Of a stretch of DNA of 64,000 nucleotides, positions 50,665-59,544 are shown in pieces. The notes under the pieces are model-generated. The model searched no databases, was not told the origin of the DNA, and was given only the letters and a program-made list of their open reading frames with translations. The stretch is taken from NCBI GenBank assembly GCA_034180045.1, contig JAXFOY010000002.1:1-64000 (forward strand). Direction: 5' to 3'. This DNA is from Eubacterium_B sp034180045. GTDB lineage: Bacteria > Bacillota > Clostridia > Peptostreptococcales > Anaerovoracaceae. The translations under genes were made by a program, and so were the position numbers. The first letter of the stretch is position 1. The number at the start of each line of letters is the position of its first letter.

Positions 50665-52215
50665 ATGACTCCAGGAACTGTGATTTTAATAGTTGTTGTG
50701 TGTGTAGTTGCCCTGGCACTGGGGCTTTTGATCGGATATATTTACAGAAAAAATGTAAGCGAAAAAATCATCGGAAATGCTGAACAAATTGCGCAAAATT
50801 TGATTTTAGACGCGGAAAAAAAATCTGAAACTATTGAAAAAGAAATCACACTAGAGGCCAAAGAGGAAGCTCATCGTGTTAGAAACGATGTAGAAAAAGA
50901 AGTAAGAGAGAGAAGAAATGAGTTGAGCCGTTCGGAAAGGCGATTGGCACAGAAAGAGGAAACGGTAGACCGAAAGCTCGACGGAATTGAAAAAAAGGAA
51001 GAGGTTTTAGCAAAGAAGCAAATTGAAATAGACGAACAAAAAAAGGAACTTGATTCATTTTTAGAAAAAAAGATTGTCGAACTTGAAAGAATTTCGGGAC
51101 TTACATCTGATGATGCAAAACAGCTCTTGCTAAAAGAAATTGAGAAAGATGTAAGGCATGACGCTTCTTTGATGATTAAGGATATAGAAACTAAAGCAAG
51201 GGAAGAAGCGGAGGTTAAGGCTAAAGATATTATAGTCGGAGCCATTCAGCGCTGCGCTGCCGATCAGGTTGCGGAATCGACCGTTTCAGTTGTACAGCTG
51301 CCTAATGACGAAATGAAGGGCAGAATCATCGGTAGAGAAGGAAGAAACATCAGAGCCATAGAGACGCAGACAGGTGTAGATTTAATAATAGATGACACAC
51401 CGGAAGCGGTAATTGTTTCATGTTTTGATCCTGTGAGAAGAGAGATTGCCAGACTTGCACTTGAGAAGCTGATTACGGACGGAAGAATTCATCCTGCACG
51501 CATCGAAGAGATGGTTGCAAAGGCAACAAAAGAAGTAAACAGCATAATCAAATCAGAGGGTGAGAGAGCTACATTTGAAGTAGGTATACATAATCTTCAT
51601 CCGGAACTCGTTAAGCTGCTTGGACGCTTAAGATACAGGACATCTTATGGACAGAATGTACTCAATCATTCAATTGAAGTTGCTCACTTGGCAGGATTGA
51701 TGGCGGGAGAACTGGGACTTAACGTAAAACTTGCTAAGAGAGCCGGTTTACTCCACGATATCGGTAAGGCATTGGATCACGAATTTGAGGGAACCCATGT
51801 GGATATCGGACTGACAGTACTTAAGAAATACAAGGAGAGCGAAGCTGTTATCAACGGAATGGCAGCCCATCACGGCGATTACGAACCACAGACTGCCGAA
51901 GCCGTTCTAATTGCAGCTGCCGATGCTTTGTCAGCAGCAAGACCCGGCGCTCGCAGAGAGACTTTGGATGTATATATAAAGAGGCTTGAGACTCTCGAAA
52001 ACATTGCCAATACGACTCCCGGAGTTGATAAGTCATTTGCGATTCAGGCAGGTAGAGAAATACGCATAATTGCAAATCCTAATGAAATCGGAGATGACAG
52101 CATTGCACTTTTAGCAAGGGAAATTTCAAAGAAAATAGAATCTGAACTGGAATATCCGGGACAGATTAAAGTCAATGTTGTGAGAGAAACACGAGCAATC
52201 GATTACGCAAAATAA
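50665..52215 (+). CDS. rny: Ribonuclease Y
   Basis: A 516-residue membrane-bound endoribonuclease that starts mRNA decay in many Firmicutes. It has an N-terminal membrane segment (about 5-26), a long coiled coil (30-190), a KH domain (KGRIIGREGRNIRAIETQTGVDLIIDD) and an HD domain with the metal-binding LLHDIGKALDHEFEGTH. AAAGGAGGTG precedes the ATG. A strong promoter and terminator enclose it as a single gene. Confidence 0.96.
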   Translation: MTPGTVILIVVVCVVALALGLLIGYIYRKNVSEKIIGNAEQIAQNLILDAEKKSETIEKEITLEAKEEAHRVRNDVEKEVRERRNELSRSERRLAQKEETVDRKLDGIEKKEEVLAKKQIEIDEQKKELDSFLEKKIVELERISGLTSDDAKQLLLKEIEKDVRHDASLMIKDIETKAREEAEVKAKDIIVGAIQRCAADQVAESTVSVVQLPNDEMKGRIIGREGRNIRAIETQTGVDLIIDDTPEAVIVSCFDPVRREIARLALEKLITDGRIHPARIEEMVAKATKEVNSIIKSEGERATFEVGIHNLHPELVKLLGRLRYRTSYGQNVLNHSIEVAHLAGLMAGELGLNVKLAKRAGLLHDIGKALDHEFEGTHVDIGLTVLKKYKESEAVINGMAAHHGDYEPQTAEAVLIAAADALSAARPGARRETLDVYIKRLETLENIANTTPGVDKSFAIQAGREIRIIANPNEIGDDSIALLAREISKKIESELEYPGQIKVNVVRETRAIDYAK

Positions 52216-52236
52216 AGACGACAGCACTGAATTACC

Positions 52237-52265
52237 AAGACTCCCCGAAGACGGGGAGTCTTTTG
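52237..52265 (+). terminator. Terminator after rny
   Basis: A perfect 11-bp stem, AAGACTCCCCG (52237-52247) with CGGGGAGTCTT (52252-52262), has an AAGA loop and continues into TTG. Confidence 0.9.
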
Positions 52266-52349
52266 TTCACTGCTGAATACTCATAGCGAACATGCAGACG
52301 ATATAGATGACTTACTATACGGATAGTTTGCAGCATGATGGGGAAAAGA

Positions 52350-53711
52350 ATGAATGAACTGAGAAAAGATGAAAATAAGCGACTTTACTACAGAAGGATG
52401 CTTACGGTTACGATACCTGTCGTAATACAGAATCTGCTTAATATAGGGCTTAATATGGCAGACACAATCATGATAGGAAGACTGGGGGAAATTGAACTTG
52501 CATCAACAGGTGCGGCAAATCAAATCTTTGGAATTTTCGGGGCGATTTGCTTTGGTTTTTTTAGCGGTGCAGGTGTTTTTGTGGCACAATATTACGGAGT
52601 CAAGGATATAAAGAGTATCAGGAAAATAATAGGCTTTGACTTTGTTTTGGGAGCATTAATTGCAATGATGTTCTTCTTCTTTGTGCATATTAAATCAGAA
52701 GAAATTATATCACTATTTGCAAAAGACGGGGCAGTTATAGCTTATGGAAGCCGCTATATTAAAATCGTATCATTTTCGTATATAATGACAGCAATTTCGT
52801 TTGCAATAAGTTATAATTCTCGTGTGGTAGCCAGGATGAAAGCGCCGACCATTATCAACGCAAGCGCTATGCTTGTAAATGTTGTTCTTAACTATATTTT
52901 GATTTACGGAGCGGGAGGATTTCCTGCAATGGGAGTCGCCGGCGCGGCGTATGCCACCTTAGCGGCAAGGACATATGAACTTGTTGCACTTATAATATAT
53001 ATAATATCGGACAAGACACATCCGTTTAATGCAGCCTTAAGTGAACTGTTTGTCAGCGATTTCAAGCTGTATAGAAAAGTCATTAAAACAGGTATGCCTG
53101 TTGTATGTAGCGAGGGCGGATGGTCGCTTGGCATGTCCCTTGTTTTTGCTACATATGGAATACTTGGTGCATCAGCGCTTGCGGTAATTCAAGTTGCAAG
53201 CATAACCAGTCTTATCTTCCAAAGTGTAATTTTCGGTTTCGGAAACGGTGCTTCAGTAATAGTTGGAGAGACTTTGGGAATGGGCAACTTCGATGTTGCC
53301 AAGGAGCATGCAAGACGAACTATAAAGATTTCATGTATTTTAATTTTGGGAATGGTCGCCGGGATTCTATCAATGATAAAACCGGTTTCAATCATCTATA
53401 GTTTTAATCGGGATACTACGGAGATGCTGACAAAGACTCTAATAGTCTTTGCATTTACAATGATACCTCGCATGTTGTCATACATTTATCAATGCGGGGT
53501 ATTGCGCGCCGGAGGGGATACGCTCTTTTGCATGGTTATAGAGCTTACAAGCAATTTAGTCATTGAACTTGCTATGGCATATATAGCTGTAGTATTCTTA
53601 AAATGGCCGCTTCATATGTGCATAGCGCTAGCATCTTTTGGAAATATTTTCAAAATGACAGCTTTCTATATAAGATATAGAGGCGGAAAATGGCTCAAAA
53701 AAGTTATTTGA
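52350..53711 (+). CDS. MATE-family efflux transporter
   Basis: A 453-residue membrane protein with twelve hydrophobic segments and the MATE pattern (NIGLNMADTIMIGRLGEIELASTGAANQ; CGVLRAGGDTLF). It exchanges cations for drugs or metabolites; the substrate is unknown. ATG at 52350 with GGGG six bases before it is preferred over ATG at 52335. A close paralogue lies at 59545. The cysteine desulfurase follows after 23 bases. Confidence 0.9.
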   Translation: MNELRKDENKRLYYRRMLTVTIPVVIQNLLNIGLNMADTIMIGRLGEIELASTGAANQIFGIFGAICFGFFSGAGVFVAQYYGVKDIKSIRKIIGFDFVLGALIAMMFFFFVHIKSEEIISLFAKDGAVIAYGSRYIKIVSFSYIMTAISFAISYNSRVVARMKAPTIINASAMLVNVVLNYILIYGAGGFPAMGVAGAAYATLAARTYELVALIIYIISDKTHPFNAALSELFVSDFKLYRKVIKTGMPVVCSEGGWSLGMSLVFATYGILGASALAVIQVASITSLIFQSVIFGFGNGASVIVGETLGMGNFDVAKEHARRTIKISCILILGMVAGILSMIKPVSIIYSFNRDTTEMLTKTLIVFAFTMIPRMLSYIYQCGVLRAGGDTLFCMVIELTSNLVIELAMAYIAVVFLKWPLHMCIALASFGNIFKMTAFYIRYRGGKWLKKVI

Positions 53712-53734
53712 ATTAGTTAAAGAGGTTGGATTAA

Positions 53735-54874
53735 ATGCAAGTATATCTGGATAACAGTGCAACTACCGCAGTGTGCAAGGAAGCAGCCGATAAGGCATAT
53801 GCACTTATGATAGAGGGTTACGGAAATCCGTCATCGCTTCATTCTTTAGGACATGTGGCGGAAAAAGAATTGAAAGATGCCAGAAGCAAAATAATGAACG
53901 GATTTGGTAGCGATAGAAATTCACAGCTGGTATTTACATCTTGCGGAACTGAAAGCGATAATATGGCAATAATAGGTACATATAACCGCCTTAGGCGAAA
54001 AGCGGATGAGATTATCACGACAAAGGTTGAACATCCGGCAGTTCTAGAAGCCTGTAAGTATCTTGAAAGACAAGGTGCAAAGGTTAAGTACCTGGATGTC
54101 GACTCTAAGTGCATGATAAACCCGGAGCAGCTACGTGAAGCTGTAAATGAGAATACAGCTCTGATTTCAATTATGACGGTAAACAATGAAACCGGCTCGA
54201 TTATGCCTATTGAAGATATAGCCAAGCTAAAGGGAAATGCCGTTTTTCATACAGATTCGGTTCAAGCCTTCGGAAAGCTTCTGATGAAAAATTTGGGAGC
54301 AGATTTGATAAGTATAAGTGCACATAAGATTAACGGACCGAAGGGTGTAGGCGCTCTGTATGCCCGAAACAGTGATTTTTTATCACCTATAATCTACGGC
54401 GGAGGTCAAGAAAAGGGCTATAGGTCAGGTACGGAAAATTTGCCCGGAATTGCCGCTTTCGGCGTAGCCGCCGATATGGCTTACAAAAATATAGATAAGA
54501 AAAATGACAAGCTTTCTCAGATATGGACATACCTGAGAGAAGGAATAAGAAGTGAAATAAAGGACGTGAAGTTCAACACTACAGAAGCGGCTTGTAAGTC
54601 AATTCTTAATGTTTCTTTTCTGGGAACCAGGGCTGAGGTGATTCTACACAAGCTTGAACAGTATGGTATAATGGTATCTACGGGTTCGGCTTGCTCCTCG
54701 GGCAAAAAGGGCGGCAGCCATGTATTAAAAGCAATGGGACTTAGCCGTAAAGAAATAGAGAGCGCGGTAAGATTCAGCTTCAGTGCCGAAAATACAATAC
54801 AGGAAATGGATTATGTACTATCGAAGCTTAAGGAAGCAATCGACGGATTCAGAAGGATGGGAAGCTTCAGATAG
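53735..54874 (+). CDS. Cysteine desulfurase (NifS/IscS family)
   Basis: A 379-residue PLP enzyme that takes sulfur from cysteine as an enzyme-bound persulfide. Seen are YLDNSATTAV at the N-terminus, the His in ESDNMAIIGTYN to VEHPAV, the PLP lysine in SISAHKINGPKGVGALY and the catalytic Cys in STGSACSSGKKG. thiI starts 24 bases later, so this is probably the dedicated sulfur donor for tRNA thiolation, as with nifZ-thiI in Bacillus. Confidence 0.92.
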   Translation: MQVYLDNSATTAVCKEAADKAYALMIEGYGNPSSLHSLGHVAEKELKDARSKIMNGFGSDRNSQLVFTSCGTESDNMAIIGTYNRLRRKADEIITTKVEHPAVLEACKYLERQGAKVKYLDVDSKCMINPEQLREAVNENTALISIMTVNNETGSIMPIEDIAKLKGNAVFHTDSVQAFGKLLMKNLGADLISISAHKINGPKGVGALYARNSDFLSPIIYGGGQEKGYRSGTENLPGIAAFGVAADMAYKNIDKKNDKLSQIWTYLREGIRSEIKDVKFNTTEAACKSILNVSFLGTRAEVILHKLEQYGIMVSTGSACSSGKKGGSHVLKAMGLSRKEIESAVRFSFSAENTIQEMDYVLSKLKEAIDGFRRMGSFR

Positions 54875-54898
54875 AATTCCCGAAAGGATATAAATTTG

Positions 54899-56086
54899 AT
54901 GAACGAAGAAAAGATTTTGATTGTAAGATGTGGTGAAGTTGCTCTAAAGGGCATGAATAAGCCATATTTTGAAAGAATGTTGGCGGAGAGAATTCATAAA
55001 AGATTGAGTTCCGCCGGCTATGGTAAAGCAAGTGTCAAAAGGCACGAAGGCTTAATTTATGTAAGATTTGATCGCGAATGGAAAACCATGGATGTTGCAG
55101 CCGAAATATCAAAAGTATTCGGCGTTGCGTCCATCAGTCCGGCAGTGGAATCCGAATCAAGCATGGATGAAATAAGCAAGGAAGCAGTTAAGTTCATGAA
55201 GAAGCTTATGGATGAGCGCTGTGTAAGAACCTTCAAGGTAGAAGCAAAACGGGCCGACAAAAATTTCCCGATTAAATCTCCTGAAATCGGCAGAATGATT
55301 GGAGCCGCTGTATTAAAGGCATGTAAAGTTCTAAAGGTTGATGTCCATAATCCGGATGTAAAACTTTTTGTTGATTTAAGACATGATAAATCATATATCT
55401 ACGCTGACAAAATTGCGGGATTTGGCGGACTTCCGTTGGGAACAAACGGCAAGGGGCTTGTTTTGCTTTCCGGAGGCATAGATTCTCCTGTAGCGGCATG
55501 GATGATGGCAAAGCGCGGAATGATGCTTGAAGCTGTGCATTTTCATTCATATCCGTATACATCTCCAAGAGCACAGGAAAAAGTCGAGGATTTAGCGAGG
55601 ATAATCGCATCATATTGTGGAAATTTCAAAATGCATGTAGTTAATCTTCTTCCTATTCAAGAGCAGATTGTCAAAGTTTGTCCGGAGGCGGAAACGACAA
55701 TTCATGTAAGGCGTTTTATGATGAGAATTTCAGAAAAGCTTGCCGAAAAGTGCGGTGCAATGATGCTGATTACAGGTGAAAATCTCGGACAGGTGGCAAG
55801 CCAAACCGCAGAAGCTCTCGTTGTAACCGACAGATGTGTTAATCTTCCCGTTATGCGTCCTCTCATCGCGATGGATAAGGTTGACATAATAGCTAAGGCT
55901 CAGGAAATCGGCACCTTTGAAACTTCAATAGAACCATATGAGGATTGCTGCACGGTATTTTTACCAAAGCATCCTACAACAAAACCACAAGTTAATAAAA
56001 TAGAAATGTCAGAATCGAAGCTCAATATAGATGAACTTGTTGAAAATGCCCTTTCAGAAGCGGAAATTGTACATATTAAAGGTTGA
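54899..56086 (+). CDS. thiI: tRNA 4-thiouridine synthase
   Basis: A 395-residue enzyme that adenylates U8 of tRNA and inserts sulfur; it may also serve thiamine synthesis. It has the ferredoxin-like N-terminal domain (VRCGEVALKGMNKPYFE), a THUMP domain (to about 165) and the PP-loop LLSGGIDSPVAAWMMAKRG. The C-terminal rhodanese domain of the E. coli enzyme is absent, as in other Firmicutes, where the neighbouring desulfurase supplies sulfur. ATG at 54899 is preferred over TTG at 54896. Confidence 0.93.
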   Translation: MNEEKILIVRCGEVALKGMNKPYFERMLAERIHKRLSSAGYGKASVKRHEGLIYVRFDREWKTMDVAAEISKVFGVASISPAVESESSMDEISKEAVKFMKKLMDERCVRTFKVEAKRADKNFPIKSPEIGRMIGAAVLKACKVLKVDVHNPDVKLFVDLRHDKSYIYADKIAGFGGLPLGTNGKGLVLLSGGIDSPVAAWMMAKRGMMLEAVHFHSYPYTSPRAQEKVEDLARIIASYCGNFKMHVVNLLPIQEQIVKVCPEAETTIHVRRFMMRISEKLAEKCGAMMLITGENLGQVASQTAEALVVTDRCVNLPVMRPLIAMDKVDIIAKAQEIGTFETSIEPYEDCCTVFLPKHPTTKPQVNKIEMSESKLNIDELVENALSEAEIVHIKG

Positions 56087-56131
56087 CGATTAAATATTTT
56101 CAGCAGATATTATCAGCTGTGAATAGACGAG

Positions 56132-56158
56132 GTGAACACTAAACTGTTCACTTAATAT
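56132..56158 (+). terminator. Possible terminator after thiI
   Basis: A perfect 7-bp stem, GTGAACA (56132-56138) with TGTTCAC (56145-56151), is followed by TTAATAT, a weak tail. Confidence 0.45.
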
Positions 56159-56344
56159 AATTCGAACATATATTGACAATTTGCTGTCATAATAATGAAA
56201 AATGGCTTGCAAAAACATATAAAAAGTGTTTTACTATATTTGTATGCTGTTATTTTTATAACAAGGTGTACAAGCTTTAATAAGTATAGGCTTTTCTCCT
56301 AATTGCTAAGGAGAATCGTTATAATTTTTTAAGGAGGCAATTAC

Positions 56345-57484
56345 ATGAACTTTCAACTGACGAAGGAACAGGAATTCGTACAGAAAATGGTGAGAGAATT
56401 CGCTAAGACAGAAGTTGAACCATTGGCTGCTGAGATTGATCAGGAGCACCGTTTTCCAGTAGAAACTGTAGAAAAGATGGCTAAATATGGTCTGCTTGGT
56501 ATTCCTTTCCCAACAAAGTATGGCGGAATGGGTGGAGACGAGGTTTCCTACTCAATCACAGTATCTGAACTCGCAAAGGTTTGCGCTTCAACATCAGTAA
56601 TCGTATCTGCACACACATCACTTTGCTGCTGGCCAATTTACAAATTCGGTACAGAAGCACAGAAGATGCAGTATCTTCCGGATCTACTATCAGGAAAGAA
56701 ACTGGGTGCATTCGGTCTTACAGAGCCAAACGCAGGTACAGATGCTTCAGGACAGCAGACAAGAGCTGAGCTTGACGGCGATGAATGGGTACTAAACGGA
56801 GCTAAGTGCTTTATCACAAACGGTGGATATGCAGAAGTATTCGTAGTTATGGCTATGACAGACAAGTCACAGGGTAACCGCGGAATCAGCGCATTTATCG
56901 TAGAAAAGAACGATCCGGGCTTCTCAATCGGTAAAACCGAGGACAAACTTGGAATTTGTGCTTCATCGACAACAGAACTTATCTTCCAAAACTGCCGTAT
57001 TCCTAAAGATAGACTTCTTGGCGGACTTGGCAAGGGCTTCAAGGTGGCTATGCAGACACTTGACGGTGGTCGTATCGGTATCGCTTCACAGGCTCTAGGT
57101 ATTGCTGAGGGTGCTCTGGAAGTAACTATCGAATACATGAAGCAAAGAAAACAGTTCGGTAAGAAACTCTCACAGATGCAGGCTCTTCAGTTCGTAGTAG
57201 CTGATCTTGCAACAAAGATAGAAGCTGCAAAACTATTAGTTTTGAAATCAGCATTCTGCGAAGATGCAGGTTTACCTTACGGTGTTCCGGCTGCTATGGC
57301 TAAGCTATTTGCTGCGGAAACGGCTATGGAAGTAACTACAAAGTGCGTACAGCTACACGGCGGTTACGGATACACCAAGGATTACCCGGTAGAAAGAATG
57401 ATGCGTGACGCAAAGATCACAGAGATCTACGAAGGAACTTCAGAAGTTCAGAGAATGGTCGTTTCAGCATCACTTCTTCGTTAA
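56345..57484 (+). CDS. bcd: Acyl-CoA dehydrogenase (butyryl-CoA dehydrogenase type)
   Basis: A 379-residue FAD enzyme. FGLTEPNAGTDASG and CFITNGGYAEVFVV are the family signatures. The catalytic Glu lies in ITEIYEGTSEVQRM. With etfB and etfA directly downstream it should form the Bcd-Etf complex that reduces crotonyl-CoA to butyryl-CoA; in clostridia this bifurcates electrons and also reduces ferredoxin. Thiolase, crotonase and hydroxybutyryl-CoA dehydrogenase genes are not in this window. Codon choice is markedly different from neighbours (many CTA, ACA, TCA and TAC/TTC codons), as expected for very high expression. AAGGAGG precedes the ATG. Confidence 0.9.
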   Translation: MNFQLTKEQEFVQKMVREFAKTEVEPLAAEIDQEHRFPVETVEKMAKYGLLGIPFPTKYGGMGGDEVSYSITVSELAKVCASTSVIVSAHTSLCCWPIYKFGTEAQKMQYLPDLLSGKKLGAFGLTEPNAGTDASGQQTRAELDGDEWVLNGAKCFITNGGYAEVFVVMAMTDKSQGNRGISAFIVEKNDPGFSIGKTEDKLGICASSTTELIFQNCRIPKDRLLGGLGKGFKVAMQTLDGGRIGIASQALGIAEGALEVTIEYMKQRKQFGKKLSQMQALQFVVADLATKIEAAKLLVLKSAFCEDAGLPYGVPAAMAKLFAAETAMEVTTKCVQLHGGYGYTKDYPVERMMRDAKITEIYEGTSEVQRMVVSASLLR

Positions 57485-57507
57485 TAGGATAAGGAGGATA
57501 TGAAGTA

Positions 57508-58308
57508 ATGGCATTTAAAATTGTTGTTTGCGCAAAACAAGTTCCAGATACAAACGAAATCAAAATCAATCCTGAAACAGGATCACTGATTAGAGATGGT
57601 GTACCTAGCATTCTCAATCCGGATGATGCTAATGCGTTAGAAGAAGCGTTGAGAATTAAAGATACAGATCCTGAAAACATTCATGTAACAGTTGTAAGCA
57701 TGGGACCTCCACAGGCTCAGGATATGCTGTTTGAGTGTATAGCTATGGGTGCTGACGATGCAGTTCTACTATCAGATAGAGCAGTAGGCGGTTCAGACAC
57801 ATGGGCTACATCAAACGCTATCACAGCTGCAATTGAAAAGATTGGTCATTTTGACATGATTATCGGCGGAAGACAGGCTATCGACGGAGATACAGCTCAG
57901 GTTGGACCTCAGATTGCAGAAAAGCTGAACCTTCCACAGGTAACATATGTTCAGAAGTGTGAAATGAGCGCTGACAGAACTAAAGTTACAGTACAGAGAC
58001 AGCTTGAAGACGGATACGAAGTAATCGAAGTTCCTATTCCTTGTATGCTAACTTGCACAAAGGAACTGAACACTCCTAGATACATGAATATGGCAGGTAT
58101 CTTCAAACCGGAAAAAGATATCAAGGTATGGAGTGCTGCGGATGTAGAAGTTGACCTTGCAACAGTAGGTCTAAAGGCTTCTCCGACAAACGTTTTCCGT
58201 TCATTTACACCAAAGCCAAAGGGAAAAGGAACAATGCTTGAGGGAGATTCTGAAAAGGAAGTTGCTCAGAAGCTTATCGTTGCTTTGAAGAAGAAGCACA
58301 TCATTTAA
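57508..58308 (+). CDS. etfB: Electron transfer flavoprotein beta subunit
   Basis: A 266-residue subunit binding FAD or AMP between the two Etf chains. Family patterns are VCAKQVPDTNEIKINPETG at the start, ALEEALRIKD, the GGRQAIDGDTAQVGPQIAE motif, and a C-terminal arm. It lies 23 bases after bcd and 13 before etfA, with AAGGAGG ahead. In bifurcating complexes this subunit takes electrons from NADH. Confidence 0.94.
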   Translation: MAFKIVVCAKQVPDTNEIKINPETGSLIRDGVPSILNPDDANALEEALRIKDTDPENIHVTVVSMGPPQAQDMLFECIAMGADDAVLLSDRAVGGSDTWATSNAITAAIEKIGHFDMIIGGRQAIDGDTAQVGPQIAEKLNLPQVTYVQKCEMSADRTKVTVQRQLEDGYEVIEVPIPCMLTCTKELNTPRYMNMAGIFKPEKDIKVWSAADVEVDLATVGLKASPTNVFRSFTPKPKGKGTMLEGDSEKEVAQKLIVALKKKHII

Positions 58309-58321
58309 GGAGGATATGAAC

Positions 58322-59428
58322 ATGTCAGAAGTAAATTTCGCTGAATACAAAAATGTATGGGTATTCGCTGAACAGCGTGACGGCAAGCTCATGAACGTTG
58401 CCCTCGAGCTTATCGGTGAAGGCCACAGACTATCAAGAGATATCAGCGCTGATTCAAAAGTTGCGGCTCTTTTGGTAGGTGACAAAGTTGAGCACCTTGC
58501 TCAGGAATGCTTCGAATACGGTGCAGACCTTGTATATATCGTAGAAGATCCACTACTAAAGAACTACACAACAGATGCTTACACTAAGGTAATCACTGCT
58601 GCTCTTCGTGAGTATAAGCCGGAAATCATCATGTACGGTGCTACACACATCGGACGTGACCTAGCTCCTCGTGTAGCTGGTCGTGCAAATGTTGGTCTAA
58701 CAGCTGACTGTACTCACCTTGATATCAGAGTTGATAAGTACATCGACTTCACATCAAAGAACACAACACTTAACACATCATCACTAGATCCTAAGGATCC
58801 TGATACAAAGCTGAAGATGACTCGTCCGGCATTTGGTGGTAACCTAATGGCTACAATCGTCAGCCCTACATCAAGACCTCAGATGTCAACTGTAAGACCT
58901 GGCGTTATGTCAAAGCTGGAGAGAAAACCTGGCGCTACAGGCGAAATCATCAAGTGCAGTGTTGAACTTGATGATTCAGATATCAGAACAAAGATTATCG
59001 ATATCGTTAAGTCAGCTAAGGAAATGGTATCACTAACAGATGCTGATATCATCTGCTCAGGCGGAAGAGGACTTGGCGATGCTAAGGGATTTGAGCTTAT
59101 CCAGAAGCTGGCTGACAAGGTTGGCGGTGTTGTAGGTTCATCACGTGCTGCTGTAGATTCAGGTTGGATTGATCACAGCCACCAGGTTGGACAGACAGGT
59201 ACAACTGTTAAGCCTCAGATTTACTTTGCTTGCGGTATCTCGGGTGCTATCCAGCATCTGGCAGGTATGCAGGATTCAGACATCATCATCGCTATCAACA
59301 AGGATGCTGATGCTCCAATCTTTGAAGTTGCTGACTATGGAATCGTAGGAGATTTATATCAGGTAATTCCACAGATTATTGAAGAATGGGATAACGCTGA
59401 AGCTCTTGCAGAAGCAGTTGCAGAATAG
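58322..59428 (+). CDS. etfA: Electron transfer flavoprotein alpha subunit
   Basis: A 368-residue subunit. The C-terminal FAD domain is clear: GSSRAAVDSGWIDHSHQVGQTGTTVKPQIYF, then GISGAIQHLAGM and INKDADAPIFEVADYGIVGD. ATG at 58322 is chosen because AAGGAGG ends eight bases before it; ATG at 58316 is only two bases away. It passes electrons from EtfB to Bcd. Codon use is as strongly biased as in bcd. A good terminator follows. Confidence 0.94.
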   Translation: MSEVNFAEYKNVWVFAEQRDGKLMNVALELIGEGHRLSRDISADSKVAALLVGDKVEHLAQECFEYGADLVYIVEDPLLKNYTTDAYTKVITAALREYKPEIIMYGATHIGRDLAPRVAGRANVGLTADCTHLDIRVDKYIDFTSKNTTLNTSSLDPKDPDTKLKMTRPAFGGNLMATIVSPTSRPQMSTVRPGVMSKLERKPGATGEIIKCSVELDDSDIRTKIIDIVKSAKEMVSLTDADIICSGGRGLGDAKGFELIQKLADKVGGVVGSSRAAVDSGWIDHSHQVGQTGTTVKPQIYFACGISGAIQHLAGMQDSDIIIAINKDADAPIFEVADYGIVGDLYQVIPQIIEEWDNAEALAEAVAE

Positions 59429-59462
59429 TCTTAAGCTTATCTAAGTCAAATAAGATTTTATC

Positions 59463-59500
59463 AGAAGTCACTGGTTTTCTAGTGGCTTCTGTTGTTTTTT
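59463..59500 (+). terminator. Terminator after bcd-etfBA
   Basis: AGAAGTCACT (59463-59472) pairs with AGTGGCTTCT (59481-59490, one wobble), followed by GTTGTTTTTT. Confidence 0.85.
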
Positions 59501-59544
59501 GATATAAAGGTGTGATATTATTATCAGGCATAATGGAGGAGCAA

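Noticed and set aside
50871..51245. Minus-strand frame of 124 codons over rny
   Set aside because: Antisense of the charged coiled coil; the product is almost only Ser and Phe.
56173..56237. Promoter for bcd from TTGACA at 56173 or TTGCAA at 56207
   Set aside because: The first has no -10 at a suitable distance; the second needs 18-19 bp to a weak TTACTA/TACTAT. A promoter must exist here but I cannot place it.
56293..56349. Riboswitch-like switch before bcd (TTCTCCT/AGGAGAA hairpin and GCAATTA after the ribosome binding site)
   Set aside because: The two possible pairings run in the wrong order to form one coherent alternative structure.
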